Assembly (NCBI GenBank): GCA_029779435.1
Contig: JAKPAM010000242.1
Coordinates: 1 to 64,000 of the forward strand
Direction of reading: 5' to 3'
Length of the DNA: 64,000 nucleotides
Source of the DNA: Pseudomonadota bacterium
Lineage (GTDB): Bacteria; Pseudomonadota; Gammaproteobacteria; Burkholderiales; Burkholderiaceae_E
Part shown: one piece after another, positions 9,485 through 20,874 of the stretch
How positions within the stretch are numbered: position 1 is the stretch's first letter
Layout: each line of letters opens with the position of its first letter
The notes under the pieces: generated by a model
The model's database searches: none
What the model was told of the DNA's origin: nothing
The model's input: the letters and a program-made list of their open reading frames with translations, nothing else
Program-made: the position numbers and the translations under genes

Positions 9485-9624
9485 CGGAGGTGATCGATGA
9501 GAAGAGGGTCGAATAACGGTGATTAGTAGCGAATACGGCGAAGGAGCGCCGCATGGTGCTGTAGGATCATGATCGTCCGCGATCTCTTGCCAGACCAATC
9601 TGACCGCCAACAAGCGAGCATCGA

Positions 9625-10449
9625 ATGAACAGCCCGTCGGAGACGGCGGCCCCGCTCAGGCGCATGAAAGCACAGCGGCTCAGCGAAAGGGTGGCCGAAG
9701 CGTTGATCGAACGTCTCGACCGTGGCGAGTGGGCCCCCGGTGCCCGCTTGCCGACCGAGCACGAATTGTCGATGACGTTCGATGTCTCGCGCACCGTCGT
9801 GCGCGAAGCGATCTCGCGCTTGCGCCAGGCGGGCCGGCTCGAAACCATCCAGGGCAGCGGCACGTTCGTCGCCGCGATCAATACGCCCGGCGCGTCCGTT
9901 CCGTCCGGTGATCCGCTGGCGATCGGTCCGGCCCGGTCGCCGTTGTCGCTGATCGTCCTGGTGCTCGAGCTGCGCCGGGGCCTCGAAGGCGAAGCGGCCG
10001 CGATGGCGGCCCGCCGTCGCTCCCCGGACCAGGTGCGGATGATGCAGCGTGCGATCCAGGCTCTGGAGCTGATGCCGGTGACCGCGCGCGTGCCGATCGA
10101 GGCGGTGCTGCGCGTTCCGCGGTTGATCGCGCTGGCGACCGGCAATCCGCTGTACGTCGCGCAACTGGAGCGCCTGCACCAGTTCCTGATCGCGCAGCCG
10201 CTGTTGCCGGCCGGCCCGGACAGCGCGGTCTGCCCGGTCTGGACGTCCGATGCGCGCCTCCAGGTGATCGAGGAGCAGCGGATGCTGATCGACGCGATCG
10301 CCATCGGCGACGCCGCCCGCGCGCGCCGCGAGGCGATCCGCCATCTGCTCAACGATGAACTGCGCTTGCGCAATGCCGGGCGTTCGCCGCAGGCCGACCC
10401 GCCGTTGCTCGATCCGCCCACCCTCGAGGTGCCGCTGTCCGGCGATTGA
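9625..10449 (+). CDS. FadR-type GntR transcriptional regulator
   Basis: DNA-binding repressor or activator of 274 residues. The winged helix (about residues 18-82) contains the typical [26 protein letters not shown] pattern in two adjacent stretches, followed by GSGTFV. An all-helical FCD effector domain occupies about 110-250. Ligands of this group are usually organic acids or sugars acids; which one cannot be told. It is divergent from the HI0933-type flavoprotein, so it may control that gene, and it lies 118 bp upstream of hemE on the same strand. Confidence 0.9.
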   Translation: MNSPSETAAPLRRMKAQRLSERVAEALIERLDRGEWAPGARLPTEHELSMTFDVSRTVVREAISRLRQAGRLETIQGSGTFVAAINTPGASVPSGDPLAIGPARSPLSLIVLVLELRRGLEGEAAAMAARRRSPDQVRMMQRAIQALELMPVTARVPIEAVLRVPRLIALATGNPLYVAQLERLHQFLIAQPLLPAGPDSAVCPVWTSDARLQVIEEQRMLIDAIAIGDAARARREAIRHLLNDELRLRNAGRSPQADPPLLDPPTLEVPLSGD

Positions 10450-10518
10450 CGGGGAGGGCGGTGCCCATCTCGCGATCACGACCGATCCCCGATCCCCGGT
10501 CGCCTGGAGGCCGCCCAG

Positions 10519-10524
10519 TAGAAT
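10519..10524 (+). promoter_or_regulatory. possible -10 element of hemE
   Basis: TAGAAT at 10519-10524 lies 44 bp before the hemE start, between the GntR stop and hemE. A -35 box at the expected distance is poor. The same hexamer occurs before the NTPase gene at 19149. Confidence 0.35.
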
Positions 10525-10567
10525 GCCCGTAGCCGCGCCGCCCCGGCGCACTCTGCTGACGACTCGG

Positions 10568-11650
10568 ATGGCACCCCTGATCAACGACACTTTCCTTCGC
10601 GCGCTGCGCCGCGAACCGACCGACTACACCCCCGTCTGGCTGATGCGCCAGGCGGGCCGCTACCTGCCCGAATACCGCGCGACGCGCCAGCGGGCCGGCG
10701 ATTTCCTGACGTTGTGCAAGACGCCCGAGCTGGCCTGCGAGGTCACGCTGCAGCCGCTCGAACGTTACGCGCTGGATGCGGCGATCCTGTTCTCGGACAT
10801 CCTGACGATTCCCGACGCGATGGGCCTGGGCCTGTACTTCACCGAAGGCGAAGGCCCCCGCTTCGAGCGTCCGGTACGTGACGAGGCGGCCGTCGCACGG
10901 CTGGCCATCCCCGACCCGGACGCCGAACTGCGCTACGTGATCGACGCGGTACGCACGATCCGTGGCGCGCTGGCCGGCCGCGTGCCGCTGATCGGATTCT
11001 CGGGCAGCCCCTGGACGCTGGCCTGCTACATGGTCGAGGGCGGCGGCAGCGACGACTTCCGCCACGTCAAGAGCATGATGTACCAGCGGCCCGACCTGAT
11101 GCATCGGATCCTGGCCGTCAACGCCGAAGCCGTGTCGCGCTACCTGCTGGCACAGGCCGAGGCCGGCGCCCAGGCGCTGATGATCTTCGATTCGTGGGGC
11201 GGGGCGCTGGCCGACGGCGCGTTCCAGACCTTTTCGCTGCCCTACATGAAGACGATCGTCGAGCGTGTGCGCGCCGCCACCGACGCGCCGGTCATCGTGT
11301 TCACGAAGGGCGGCGGCCTGTGGCTCGAGCAGATCGCGGCGATCGGGCCGCACGCGGTCGGACTGGACTGGACCGTCAACCTCGGCCATGCACGGGCGCG
11401 GATCGGCCAGCGCTGCGCGCTGCAGGGCAACCTCGACCCGATGGTGCTGATGGCGTCGCCCGACGTCGTCGCGGCCCAGGTGCGCGACGCGCTCGACAGC
11501 TACGGCGCGCCGGGCCCGGGAGAGGGGCACGTGTTCAACCTGGGGCATGGCATCTCGCGGTTCACGCCGCCCGACCACGTCACCGCGATGGTCGACACCG
11601 TGCACGCGTACAGCCGCGCGCAACGCGGCGCGCAGAAGGGCGGGGCCTGA
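10568..11650 (+). CDS. hemE: uroporphyrinogen decarboxylase
   Basis: Converts uroporphyrinogen III to coproporphyrinogen III in haem synthesis; cytoplasmic. The 360 residues match the family length. The N-terminal signature [19 protein letters not shown] and the [18 protein letters not shown] segment holding the catalytic Asp are intact, as is [12 protein letters not shown] near the C-terminus. The ATG at 10568 ([13 protein letters not shown]) aligns with the family N-terminus; a longer in-frame opening overlaps the GntR gene and is not needed. Position between the atp operon and priA is usual in Burkholderiales. Confidence 0.98.
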   Translation: MAPLINDTFLRALRREPTDYTPVWLMRQAGRYLPEYRATRQRAGDFLTLCKTPELACEVTLQPLERYALDAAILFSDILTIPDAMGLGLYFTEGEGPRFERPVRDEAAVARLAIPDPDAELRYVIDAVRTIRGALAGRVPLIGFSGSPWTLACYMVEGGGSDDFRHVKSMMYQRPDLMHRILAVNAEAVSRYLLAQAEAGAQALMIFDSWGGALADGAFQTFSLPYMKTIVERVRAATDAPVIVFTKGGGLWLEQIAAIGPHAVGLDWTVNLGHARARIGQRCALQGNLDPMVLMASPDVVAAQVRDALDSYGAPGPGEGHVFNLGHGISRFTPPDHVTAMVDTVHAYSRAQRGAQKGGA

Positions 11651-11717
11651 TCGGTCGCGTCGCAATATTCTGTCAGCGATCGCTTACTTTCATGCTGAAC
11701 GCGAGCTGTCGTGGCTT

Positions 11718-11736
11718 GCGTTTTCCCCGAAAACGC
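11718..11736. terminator. small hairpin after hemE
   Basis: Perfect 7-bp stem GCGTTTT/AAAACGC with a 5-nt loop CCCCG, 68 bp after the hemE stop. No T-run follows, so termination is uncertain. A second small dyad, GTTGCGACGCAAC, lies at 11751-11763. Confidence 0.35.
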
Positions 11737-11927
11737 GCTCCAAATTGACTGTTGCGACGCAACATATGCACATGAATCGCGCGACGACCTCGCATCGGTT
11801 TTTTTCTGTTGACGCCGCCGTTGAAGCCTAGTAACTCATTGATTTGTAGGTCGTAATCTCTGCGTAAAAAAACATCAGACGACTGGAAAGCGCGAATTTC
11901 CAAGGCTTCCCGGCGATGTCCTCCGCT

Positions 11928-11948
11928 GTATCCACAGATTTATCCACA
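11928..11948 (+). promoter_or_regulatory. two DnaA-box-like sites upstream of priA
   Basis: TTATCCACA (11940-11948) equals the strict DnaA box, and GTATCCACA (11928-11936) differs by one base. They are in direct orientation, 12 bp apart, 67 bp before the priA start. A third weaker match, ATATGCACA, lies at 11764-11772. Binding of DnaA here could link priA expression to replication initiation; that is inference. Confidence 0.5.
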
Positions 11949-12015
11949 GCTTTTGCGTACAACTCGGGAATCCATCGGTGGATCGCCGCGTTACCCTCTC
12001 AACTTAAAGTGAAAC

Positions 12016-14529
<2,514 letters not shown>

Positions 14530-14652
14530 GCGCCGGTGAACCCGTGAGTGGCCGGGCTTCCTCCCTCGCACTGCTCCTTACCCTCGGCTCCTTACCCTCG
14601 TCATGACGCTCAGGGAAACGCTGATCCATTCCGCCCGGTCGCCGCGCCACCG

Positions 14653-16851
14653 ATGAGCGCGCTGCTCAATCCCGCGCAACGCGAAGCGATCCGCTATCTC
14701 GACGGGCCGTGCCTGGTCATCGCGGGCGCCGGCAGCGGCAAGACGCGCGTCATTACCCACAAGATCCTGCACCTGATCGACGCGGGCATCGCGCCGCGCC
14801 ACATCGCCGCGATCACGTTCACCAACAAGGCCGCGCAGGAAATGGCCGAGCGGCTGGGCACGATGCGCAAGCTGCCGGCCGACAACAAGCCGGTCGTCAG
14901 CACCTTCCACTCGCTGGGCGTGCAGATCCTGCGCCGCGACGGCAAGTCGCTGGGCCTGAAGCGGGGCTTCTCGATCCTGGATGCCGATGACGCGCAGGGC
15001 ATCATCCAGGAGGCGATGGCCACCACCGATCGCAAGCTGATCCGCCATGCCGCCAGCCGCATCTCGCTGTGGAAGAACGCGCTGATCGAGCCCGACCGCG
15101 CCGCCGCGCAGGCCGCCAACGCACAGGAGCACCAGATCGCCAAGGCGTACGCCGAGTACGCGGCCACGCTCGACGCTTACCAGGCCGTCGATTTCGACGA
15201 TCTGATCCGCCTGCCCGCCCGCCTGTTCGCCGAGCATCCGGACGTGCTCAAGGCCTGGCGCGAGCGGCTGCGCTATCTGCTGGTCGACGAATACCAGGAC
15301 ACCAACGCCTGCCAGTACGAGTTGCTCAAGCAGTTGGCCGGCCCCCGCGCGGCCTTCACCGCAGTCGGTGACGACGACCAGTCGATCTACGGCTGGCGCG
15401 GTGCCACGCTCGAGAACCTGCGCCAGCTCGGCGTCGATTTTCCGCAGCTTCGCGTCATCAAGCTCGAACAGAACTACCGCTCGACGATCTCGATCCTGAC
15501 TGCCGCCAACCACCTGATCCAGCTCAACCCCAAGCTGTATCCGAAGACGCTGTGGTCCGAGCATGGCGTCGGCGATCCGATCCGCGTGCTGGCCTGCGAT
15601 GACGACGAGCAGGAGGCCGAGGCCGTCGTCGCGCGCCTGCAGGCGCACAAGTTCGAGCACCGGACGCAGTACGCCGACTACGCGATCCTGTATCGCGGCA
15701 ATCACCAGGCTCGCATCATCGAGCAGGCGCTGCGCAAGGAGAAGATCCCTTATGTGCTGTCGGGCGGCCAATCGTTCTTCGACCGCGCCGAGATCCGCGA
15801 CCTGATCGCTTACCTGCGGCTGCTGGTCAACGACGACGACGACCCCGCGTTCATCCGTGCGGTCACCACGCCCAAGCGCGGCATCGGCGCCAGCACGCTG
15901 CAGACGCTGGGCCAGTACGCGGGGCAGCGGCAGGTCTCGATGTTCGCGGCGGTGTTCGAGACCGGCCTCGAATCGCGGCTGACCGGTCGCGCGCTCGATT
16001 CGCTCAGGCAGTTCGGCGAGTTCATCAATCGCATCGCATGGCGCGCCGCGCGCGAACCGGCCGCGCAGGTCATCGACGACCTGATCGCGGCGATCGAGTA
16101 TCGCGCGCACCTGTTCAGCGTGCACGACGAGAAGGTCGCCGTCGCGCGCTGGAAGAACGTCACCGATTTCATCGACTGGCTCAAGAAGCGCGCCGAGCCC
16201 GACGACGAATCTCCGGTCGGCCGGCCGGGCGCGGACTCGGCCAAGGGCAGCACGCTGCTCGAGCTGGCGCAGTCGGTCGCGCTGCTCAGCCAGCTCGATC
16301 GCAAGGACAACGACATCGACTCGGTGCGGATGACGACGATCCACGCGTCCAAGGGGTTGGAGTTTCCGCACGTGTTCATCGTCGGCTGCGAAGAGGGGCT
16401 GCTGCCGCATCGCGGCGACGAGGCGGTCGACGAGGGCGAGCCGGGCCAAGGGACGCCGGGCCAGGACGGAGGGAGCAGCGGCGATCGCGCGAAGCGCGGC
16501 GGCCTGCGCAAGGCGTCGCCGGCGTCGCGTACGCGTCCCGCCGCGGCCGCGCCGGACGATGCCGCCGTGGCCGCTGCCGAACCGCCCCCCGACACGAATC
16601 CCGAGCGCACGCAGGAAGAGCGCCGCCTGATGTATGTGGCCGTCACCCGCGCCGAACGCTCGCTGACGTTGAGCTGGTGCCGCCAGCGCAAGCGCGCCAA
16701 GGACGTCGCCGAGCGCGAACCGTCGCGCTTCATCGCCGAGATGAAGCTGTCGGCCCAGCCCGAATCGCGCACGATGATCTCGGACGACGACGCTCGCCAA
16801 CGCCTCGCGCGCTTGCGTGCGATGCTGAACAAGCCGGCCGCCGGCGCATGA
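14653..16851 (+). CDS. rep: ATP-dependent DNA helicase Rep (UvrD/REP family)
   Basis: Superfamily 1A 3'-5' helicase that clears protein roadblocks ahead of forks and acts with PriA in restart. 732 residues from the ATG at 14653 (MSALLNPAQREAI), the family-typical N-terminus; the frame is open further upstream but overlaps nothing recognisable. Walker A GAGSGKT (about 25-31), DEYQDTN (about 212-218), GDDDQSIYGWRGA, and EERRLMYVAVTRA (motif VI) are intact. Between GCEEGLLPHR (about 586) and motif VI is a 60-odd-residue Gly/Ala/Pro-rich insertion absent from E. coli Rep. It starts 123 bp after priA. Confidence 0.94.
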   Translation: MSALLNPAQREAIRYLDGPCLVIAGAGSGKTRVITHKILHLIDAGIAPRHIAAITFTNKAAQEMAERLGTMRKLPADNKPVVSTFHSLGVQILRRDGKSLGLKRGFSILDADDAQGIIQEAMATTDRKLIRHAASRISLWKNALIEPDRAAAQAANAQEHQIAKAYAEYAATLDAYQAVDFDDLIRLPARLFAEHPDVLKAWRERLRYLLVDEYQDTNACQYELLKQLAGPRAAFTAVGDDDQSIYGWRGATLENLRQLGVDFPQLRVIKLEQNYRSTISILTAANHLIQLNPKLYPKTLWSEHGVGDPIRVLACDDDEQEAEAVVARLQAHKFEHRTQYADYAILYRGNHQARIIEQALRKEKIPYVLSGGQSFFDRAEIRDLIAYLRLLVNDDDDPAFIRAVTTPKRGIGASTLQTLGQYAGQRQVSMFAAVFETGLESRLTGRALDSLRQFGEFINRIAWRAAREPAAQVIDDLIAAIEYRAHLFSVHDEKVAVARWKNVTDFIDWLKKRAEPDDESPVGRPGADSAKGSTLLELAQSVALLSQLDRKDNDIDSVRMTTIHASKGLEFPHVFIVGCEEGLLPHRGDEAVDEGEPGQGTPGQDGGSSGDRAKRGGLRKASPASRTRPAAAAPDDAAVAAAEPPPDTNPERTQEERRLMYVAVTRAERSLTLSWCRQRKRAKDVAEREPSRFIAEMKLSAQPESRTMISDDDARQRLARLRAMLNKPAAGA

Positions 16852-16919
16852 CGGGGCCCGGACGCTCGGCCTCTTGCCGGCGCACGGCCCGACCCGTTCG
16901 GGGCCGGGGCCGCCGAGGC

Positions 16920-18248
16920 ATGGCGCAGCGGCTCGGCGCCGTGTCCGCCCGGGTCTCGATGTGGTGGACGCTGCTGGCGACGGCGCTGGCCGCCTGCGGA
17001 TCGGACCTGTCGCAGAACGTGCCGACGCGCGACCCGGCGGCGTCAGGGGCGCCTGTTGGTATCGCCTCGGGCGTCGATAAGGACGGTGCGGCCGGGGATT
17101 CCGGCTGTGCGTTCACCTACATCGGCCAGGCGAACATCGAAAGCGGCACGCACTTCACCGACGACGCGCTCGGCCGCGTCGAGTTCGGCGGCCTGTCGGG
17201 CATCGACTACGATCGCGGCACCGGCCGCTATTGGGCGATCAGCGACGATCGCAGCGTCCACGGCCCGGCGCGCATCTATGAACTGGCGATCGACCTTGGC
17301 CGCCTGGCGCGGGCCAACGATGCCGATGCCGCCGCGATCACCATCGTCGCGCAGCACGCGCTGCGCGACGCCAAGGGCCGCACGTATGCCCGCTGGTCGG
17401 TCGATCCCGAAGCGATCCGCCTCGTGCCCGGCGGGGGTGGGGCGCTCGCGTGGTCGACCGAAGGCGAGCGCGGCTTCTTCGAGCACACGGCGCCGCGCAT
17501 CGGCTTCGTCGACCTGCAAGGCCGCTGGCGGCGCAACCTGCCGCTGCCCAGCGCATTCATTCCGGTCGGCACCCGCGGCGGCAAGTCCGACGGCGACCGT
17601 GGCGTGCGCAACAACCTCGGATTCGAGAGCCTGGCCGTCACGCCCGACGGCACGCACTTGTATGCGGCCGTCGAGAACGCCCTGGTGCAGGACGGTCCGC
17701 CGGTGCGCGCCCAGGCCTCGTCGCCGTCGCGCGTCATCGAGTACGACGTGCGTCGCGGCCAGCCGATCGCGCAGTTCGTCTATGACGTCGAGCCGTTGCC
17801 GTTCCGTCCGCTGGGGCCGTTCGGCTTCGCCGACAACGGCCTGGTCGATTTGCTGGCGCTGGGCGGCCGTCGCTTCCTCGCGCTCGAACGCAGCTTCGCG
17901 GTGGGGGCCGGTGTGCGGGCAAAGCTGTACTGGGTCGATGCGCGCCAAGCCACCGACGTCAGCGGCATGGCGGCGTTGAAGGCGGGCGCCTACCGACCGG
18001 CCGCCAAGCGGCTGGTGCTCGACCTGTCGACGCTGCGTGGCGACAGCGGCGCGCCGATCTGGCTCGACAACGTCGAAGGTTTCACGCGCGGGCCTCCGGA
18101 TCCGGCCAGCGGTGCGCCGACGCTGGTGTTCGTCGCCGACAACAACTTCTCGTGGTTGCAGGCCACGCAGTTCATCGCCGTCGCGGTGCGCGACCTGCCG
18201 GCGCTGATCGAAGGGCGAGGGCAGGGCGTGTGCGCGCCGGCGCGCTGA
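16920..18248 (+). CDS. esterase-like phytase-family lipoprotein
   Basis: Probable periplasmic lipoprotein of about 442 residues. The N-terminus has Arg residues, a hydrophobic stretch and a lipobox ending LAAC (MWWTLLATALAAC), so export and lipidation are likely. The mature part resembles the phytase-like beta-propeller domain family (PF13449 type): FGGLSGIDYD, WAISDDRS, DPEAIRL, NLGFESLAVTPDG, and the closing LVFVADNNFS. Enzymatic activity is not established for most members. Start choice: ATG 16920 gives a normal signal peptide; an ATG at 16848 overlapping the rep stop would add 24 Arg-rich residues, and ATG 16959 would remove the positive charges. Confidence 0.82.
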   Translation: MAQRLGAVSARVSMWWTLLATALAACGSDLSQNVPTRDPAASGAPVGIASGVDKDGAAGDSGCAFTYIGQANIESGTHFTDDALGRVEFGGLSGIDYDRGTGRYWAISDDRSVHGPARIYELAIDLGRLARANDADAAAITIVAQHALRDAKGRTYARWSVDPEAIRLVPGGGGALAWSTEGERGFFEHTAPRIGFVDLQGRWRRNLPLPSAFIPVGTRGGKSDGDRGVRNNLGFESLAVTPDGTHLYAAVENALVQDGPPVRAQASSPSRVIEYDVRRGQPIAQFVYDVEPLPFRPLGPFGFADNGLVDLLALGGRRFLALERSFAVGAGVRAKLYWVDARQATDVSGMAALKAGAYRPAAKRLVLDLSTLRGDSGAPIWLDNVEGFTRGPPDPASGAPTLVFVADNNFSWLQATQFIAVAVRDLPALIEGRGQGVCAPAR

Positions 18249-18311
18249 ACGCCCGGAGTGGGTGCCTGTGCAGGAAACGTGTCGCTTCGGCGGTCTCTGC
18301 CGCGCAGGTGT

Positions 18312-18905
18312 CTAGGCGGGCAGCGCCGCGATCACCCACTGCGCGAATTGCGCCAGCGTCGCGACCATCGGTACGCCCTTCGCGTTCGCGCTCTCGTCCC
18401 CGGCACCAGGGTGTAGCTGCGCGCCGTTCTCGTTGAACCATACGGCCTGCACGCCGAAGCGGCGCGGATAGTCGGCATCCTGCTCGAACGAATCGCCGAC
18501 CATCGCGATCCGTTCGAGCGGCCAGCCCAGGTCGCGGGCGACGACATCCCAGAACGCCCGCTGGCTCTTGCGGTATCCCAGTTCCGTGTAGCAGAAGATG
18601 TGCGAGAAGTAGTCGCGCATGCCGACCCGGTGCAGCGCCCGCTCGATCATCGGCCGGCGCGATACCGACGCATTGGTGGCGATCGCCATCGGCACCCGTC
18701 CCGACAGCGCCGCCAGGCATTCGGGCGCACCCGGCACGGCACGCACCGAAGGCCACTGCGACATCGGTGTGCTGTCCGGCCCGTCCTCGGTCATCAGCGT
18801 GCCGCCCCAGTCGAAGCAGACGGCGCGCACGTCGTGCAGCGGCGAGGGCGGCATCGAGGAGGAGGCGGGGCGCGGGCCGGCGGGGCCTGGGTCGGCAGCG
18901 GACAT
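18312..18905 (-). CDS. HAD-family hydrolase
   Basis: Small phosphatase-like protein of 197 residues. Motif I reads CFDWGGTL: the nucleophile Asp is present, but the second Asp of the usual DxD is Gly, as seen in several HAD subgroups. Motif II is near IATNAS, motif III Lys is in YRKSQRAFW, and motif IV is GDSFEQDADYPRRFG. A cap of a few helices lies between motifs I and II. The substrate cannot be inferred. It is convergent with the phytase-like gene (63 bp apart) and divergent from the NTPase gene at 19149. Confidence 0.88.
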   Translation of the reverse strand: MSAADPGPAGPRPASSSMPPSPLHDVRAVCFDWGGTLMTEDGPDSTPMSQWPSVRAVPGAPECLAALSGRVPMAIATNASVSRRPMIERALHRVGMRDYFSHIFCYTELGYRKSQRAFWDVVARDLGWPLERIAMVGDSFEQDADYPRRFGVQAVWFNENGAQLHPGAGDESANAKGVPMVATLAQFAQWVIAALPA

Positions 18906-19088
18906 CGTGAACGTCGGGATCGTCGGTCGGGATGTCGCACCTTAGGGCCTGCGGCGCCGGTCGTCCAGCGTCCTCGCGGGCCATTGGTGACGAACGGCGG
19001 ACGCAGTGGCAGGAATGTCGTCGCACCGGGGCCCGTGCACCCTAAGCGGCCCTTCGGCACTTTCCGGGCGCCCGCCGCCCACTAGGAT

Positions 19089-19141
19089 CTGTCGACATAC
19101 CCACTGCGGGTTCGATGCGCCTGTCGACAGCCCACTAGAAT
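19089..19141 (+). promoter_or_regulatory. promoter/operator region of the KAP-like NTPase gene
   Basis: A -10-like TAGAAT (19136-19141) ends 7 bp before the ATG at 19149, which would place transcription start at or next to the start codon. The 10-bp palindrome CTGTCGACAG (19121-19130) lies just upstream, and CTGTCGACA also occurs at 19089-19097, 32 bp away, about three helical turns. No ribosome site precedes the ATG. This looks like a regulated promoter for a leaderless mRNA. Confidence 0.45.
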
Positions 19142-19148
19142 CCCCGGC

Positions 19149-20870
19149 ATGACCCATCATCAGCAAACCGAAGACGAGCTGTTCGCCGCTCTGCAGGACC
19201 GCGACCTGTCCGTGATGGCCCTCGTCGGTCACTGGGGCACCGGCAAGACGCATTTGTGGCGCAATGCCGCCGCGCGGCTCGCGCGGGCCTCCCCCGTTTC
19301 GCCCGCCTCGCCCGCCACGCAGAGCGGTGCCGATGCGGCGGACAGGCCTGCGGCCCGCGATCGCGATCCTTGCGTGCTGTCGCTGTTCGGCGTGCGCCGG
19401 CTGGCGGACCTGAAGCTGCAGATCCTGCAGGATGCGTGGCTCGGCCGCGCGCGCGATGCGCGGATCGACGGGCCGGATCATCGATCGGGCGCCGCGGTCC
19501 TTGCATCGAATCCCGAACTGGCGTCGATCACGCTGCCGATGCATCTGCTCGACCGGCTGGTCGTCATCGACGACGTCGAGCGCAAGCATGCCGAACTCGG
19601 CATCGAAGAACTGATGGGATTCATCGATACCAGCCGGGAGCGCTGGGGCGCGCGCTTCCTGCTGCTGTTGAACACCGACCGGCTCGACGACCAGCAGCAG
19701 GCATGGCGCACGCTGTACGAGAAGGTCATCGACCGGCAGATCGTGCTGAAGCCGACGCCCGCCGATGCGCTGGCCGTGGCGTTCACCGATCGGCCGCATC
19801 CGTTCGCGCAAGCCATCGCGCCTGCTGTCGAACGCTTGGGCCTGACCAACATCCGTGTGATCCGGCGGATCGCCGACGTGATGTCGCGGTTGTCGCCGAT
19901 CACCGACGACGCCGACCCGGCGTTGATCGAACGCATCGTGCCGAGCGTCGTGCTGATGTCGGCGATCCATTTCCGCGCGTTGCGGGACGCGCCGCCGCTC
20001 GATTACGTCGCCGCGTTCGATCATCTGGCATCGTTCATGGCACGCGGACGGAAGTCGCCGCAGGAGCTGGCCTGGGACGAACTGATCCTCCGCGCGGGCA
20101 TCCGTCATCCGGGGGCGTTCGAGCGCATCCTGCAGCGCCTGCTCGAAACCGGGCACCTGGATCGCGACGCGATCGCACGGTTCCTCGGCGCGCGCCAGCA
20201 GGAGAGCGCAGTCTCGCGGGTCATCGACGATGCGCATCGCTTTCTGTTGACGGCCCGCTGGGACATCGCCCGCCGGCCGGCTGACATGATCGCGCAGGCG
20301 CAGACCTTCATCGCGGTCGCCGACCGCTTGCCCGCTTACCTCGTCGGCGCCCTCGCGCAGGCGGCCGGCGAGAACGGCGGGCTGGAGGTCGAGCGATCAT
20401 TGATCGACGCATGCCTCGCGCACTTCGATGCGCTGGTCGAACGCGGCGAGGCCACGGCCGCGTTCTTCGAGACGGTCGAGGGGCCGCTGCATCCGCGGCT
20501 TCGCGACCGCGCGATCCGCTTCGACAAGGAGAGCCTGCCCGAACGCACGCTGACCCAGGCGATCCTGCGAATCCTGGGCGACGACGGATGGGGTGATGCC
20601 GAGCGCAAGGTGCTGACGCGGGCGTCGCCCGAGCAGTTCACCGCTGCGATGAACGCCGCGACCCCGGCCGAGCTGATGCAACTGGTCACCGGACTGCTGC
20701 GCTGGATGAAGGGCCTGACGGCCACGCCCGAGACCGATGCCGCCCACCGGACCTTCCTTGCGGCATCCCGGCGCATCGTTGCCGATGCGCCCTACAGCCT
20801 GCTGGCCCGGCTGCTGATCCGCGAGTTCACCGCGCACGGCCTGCAGCAGCAGTTGCGGCCCGGTGCTTAG
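19149..20870 (+). CDS. KAP-like P-loop NTPase
   Basis: Soluble 573-residue NTPase with no membrane segment. Walker A is GHWGTGKTHLW (about residues 27-37); the G-x-W-G-x-G-K-[ST] form is typical of KAP-type P-loop proteins. A hydrophobic strand ending in Asp-Asp-Val-Glu-Arg (LVVIDDVERK, about 138-147) is Walker B. After the ATPase core (to about 230) the rest is alpha-helical with no recognised domain. KAP NTPases occur in anti-phage and membrane-associated systems, but here there is no partner gene: a HAD hydrolase diverges upstream and a Bug receptor converges with only 4 bp between the stops. Function unknown. A possible defence role is inference from the family only. Confidence 0.75.
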   Translation: MTHHQQTEDELFAALQDRDLSVMALVGHWGTGKTHLWRNAAARLARASPVSPASPATQSGADAADRPAARDRDPCVLSLFGVRRLADLKLQILQDAWLGRARDARIDGPDHRSGAAVLASNPELASITLPMHLLDRLVVIDDVERKHAELGIEELMGFIDTSRERWGARFLLLLNTDRLDDQQQAWRTLYEKVIDRQIVLKPTPADALAVAFTDRPHPFAQAIAPAVERLGLTNIRVIRRIADVMSRLSPITDDADPALIERIVPSVVLMSAIHFRALRDAPPLDYVAAFDHLASFMARGRKSPQELAWDELILRAGIRHPGAFERILQRLLETGHLDRDAIARFLGARQQESAVSRVIDDAHRFLLTARWDIARRPADMIAQAQTFIAVADRLPAYLVGALAQAAGENGGLEVERSLIDACLAHFDALVERGEATAAFFETVEGPLHPRLRDRAIRFDKESLPERTLTQAILRILGDDGWGDAERKVLTRASPEQFTAAMNAATPAELMQLVTGLLRWMKGLTATPETDAAHRTFLAASRRIVADAPYSLLARLLIREFTAHGLQQQLRPGA

Positions 20871-20874
20871 GGCA

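Larger units (their letters stand above)
11651..12015. other. intergenic region hemE-priA
   Basis: 365 bp without a gene and clearly AT-richer than its surroundings. It holds the two dyads noted after hemE, a run of seven T (about 11801-11807), a run of seven A (about 11865-11871) and two DnaA-box-like sites near 11928-11948. It very probably contains the priA promoter, but I cannot place a convincing -35/-10 pair. Confidence 0.6.

Noticed and set aside
11651-12015. Region upstream of priA as the replication origin
   Set aside because: Only one perfect and one or two imperfect DnaA boxes and no dnaA, dnaN or parAB genes nearby; a regulatory site is more likely.
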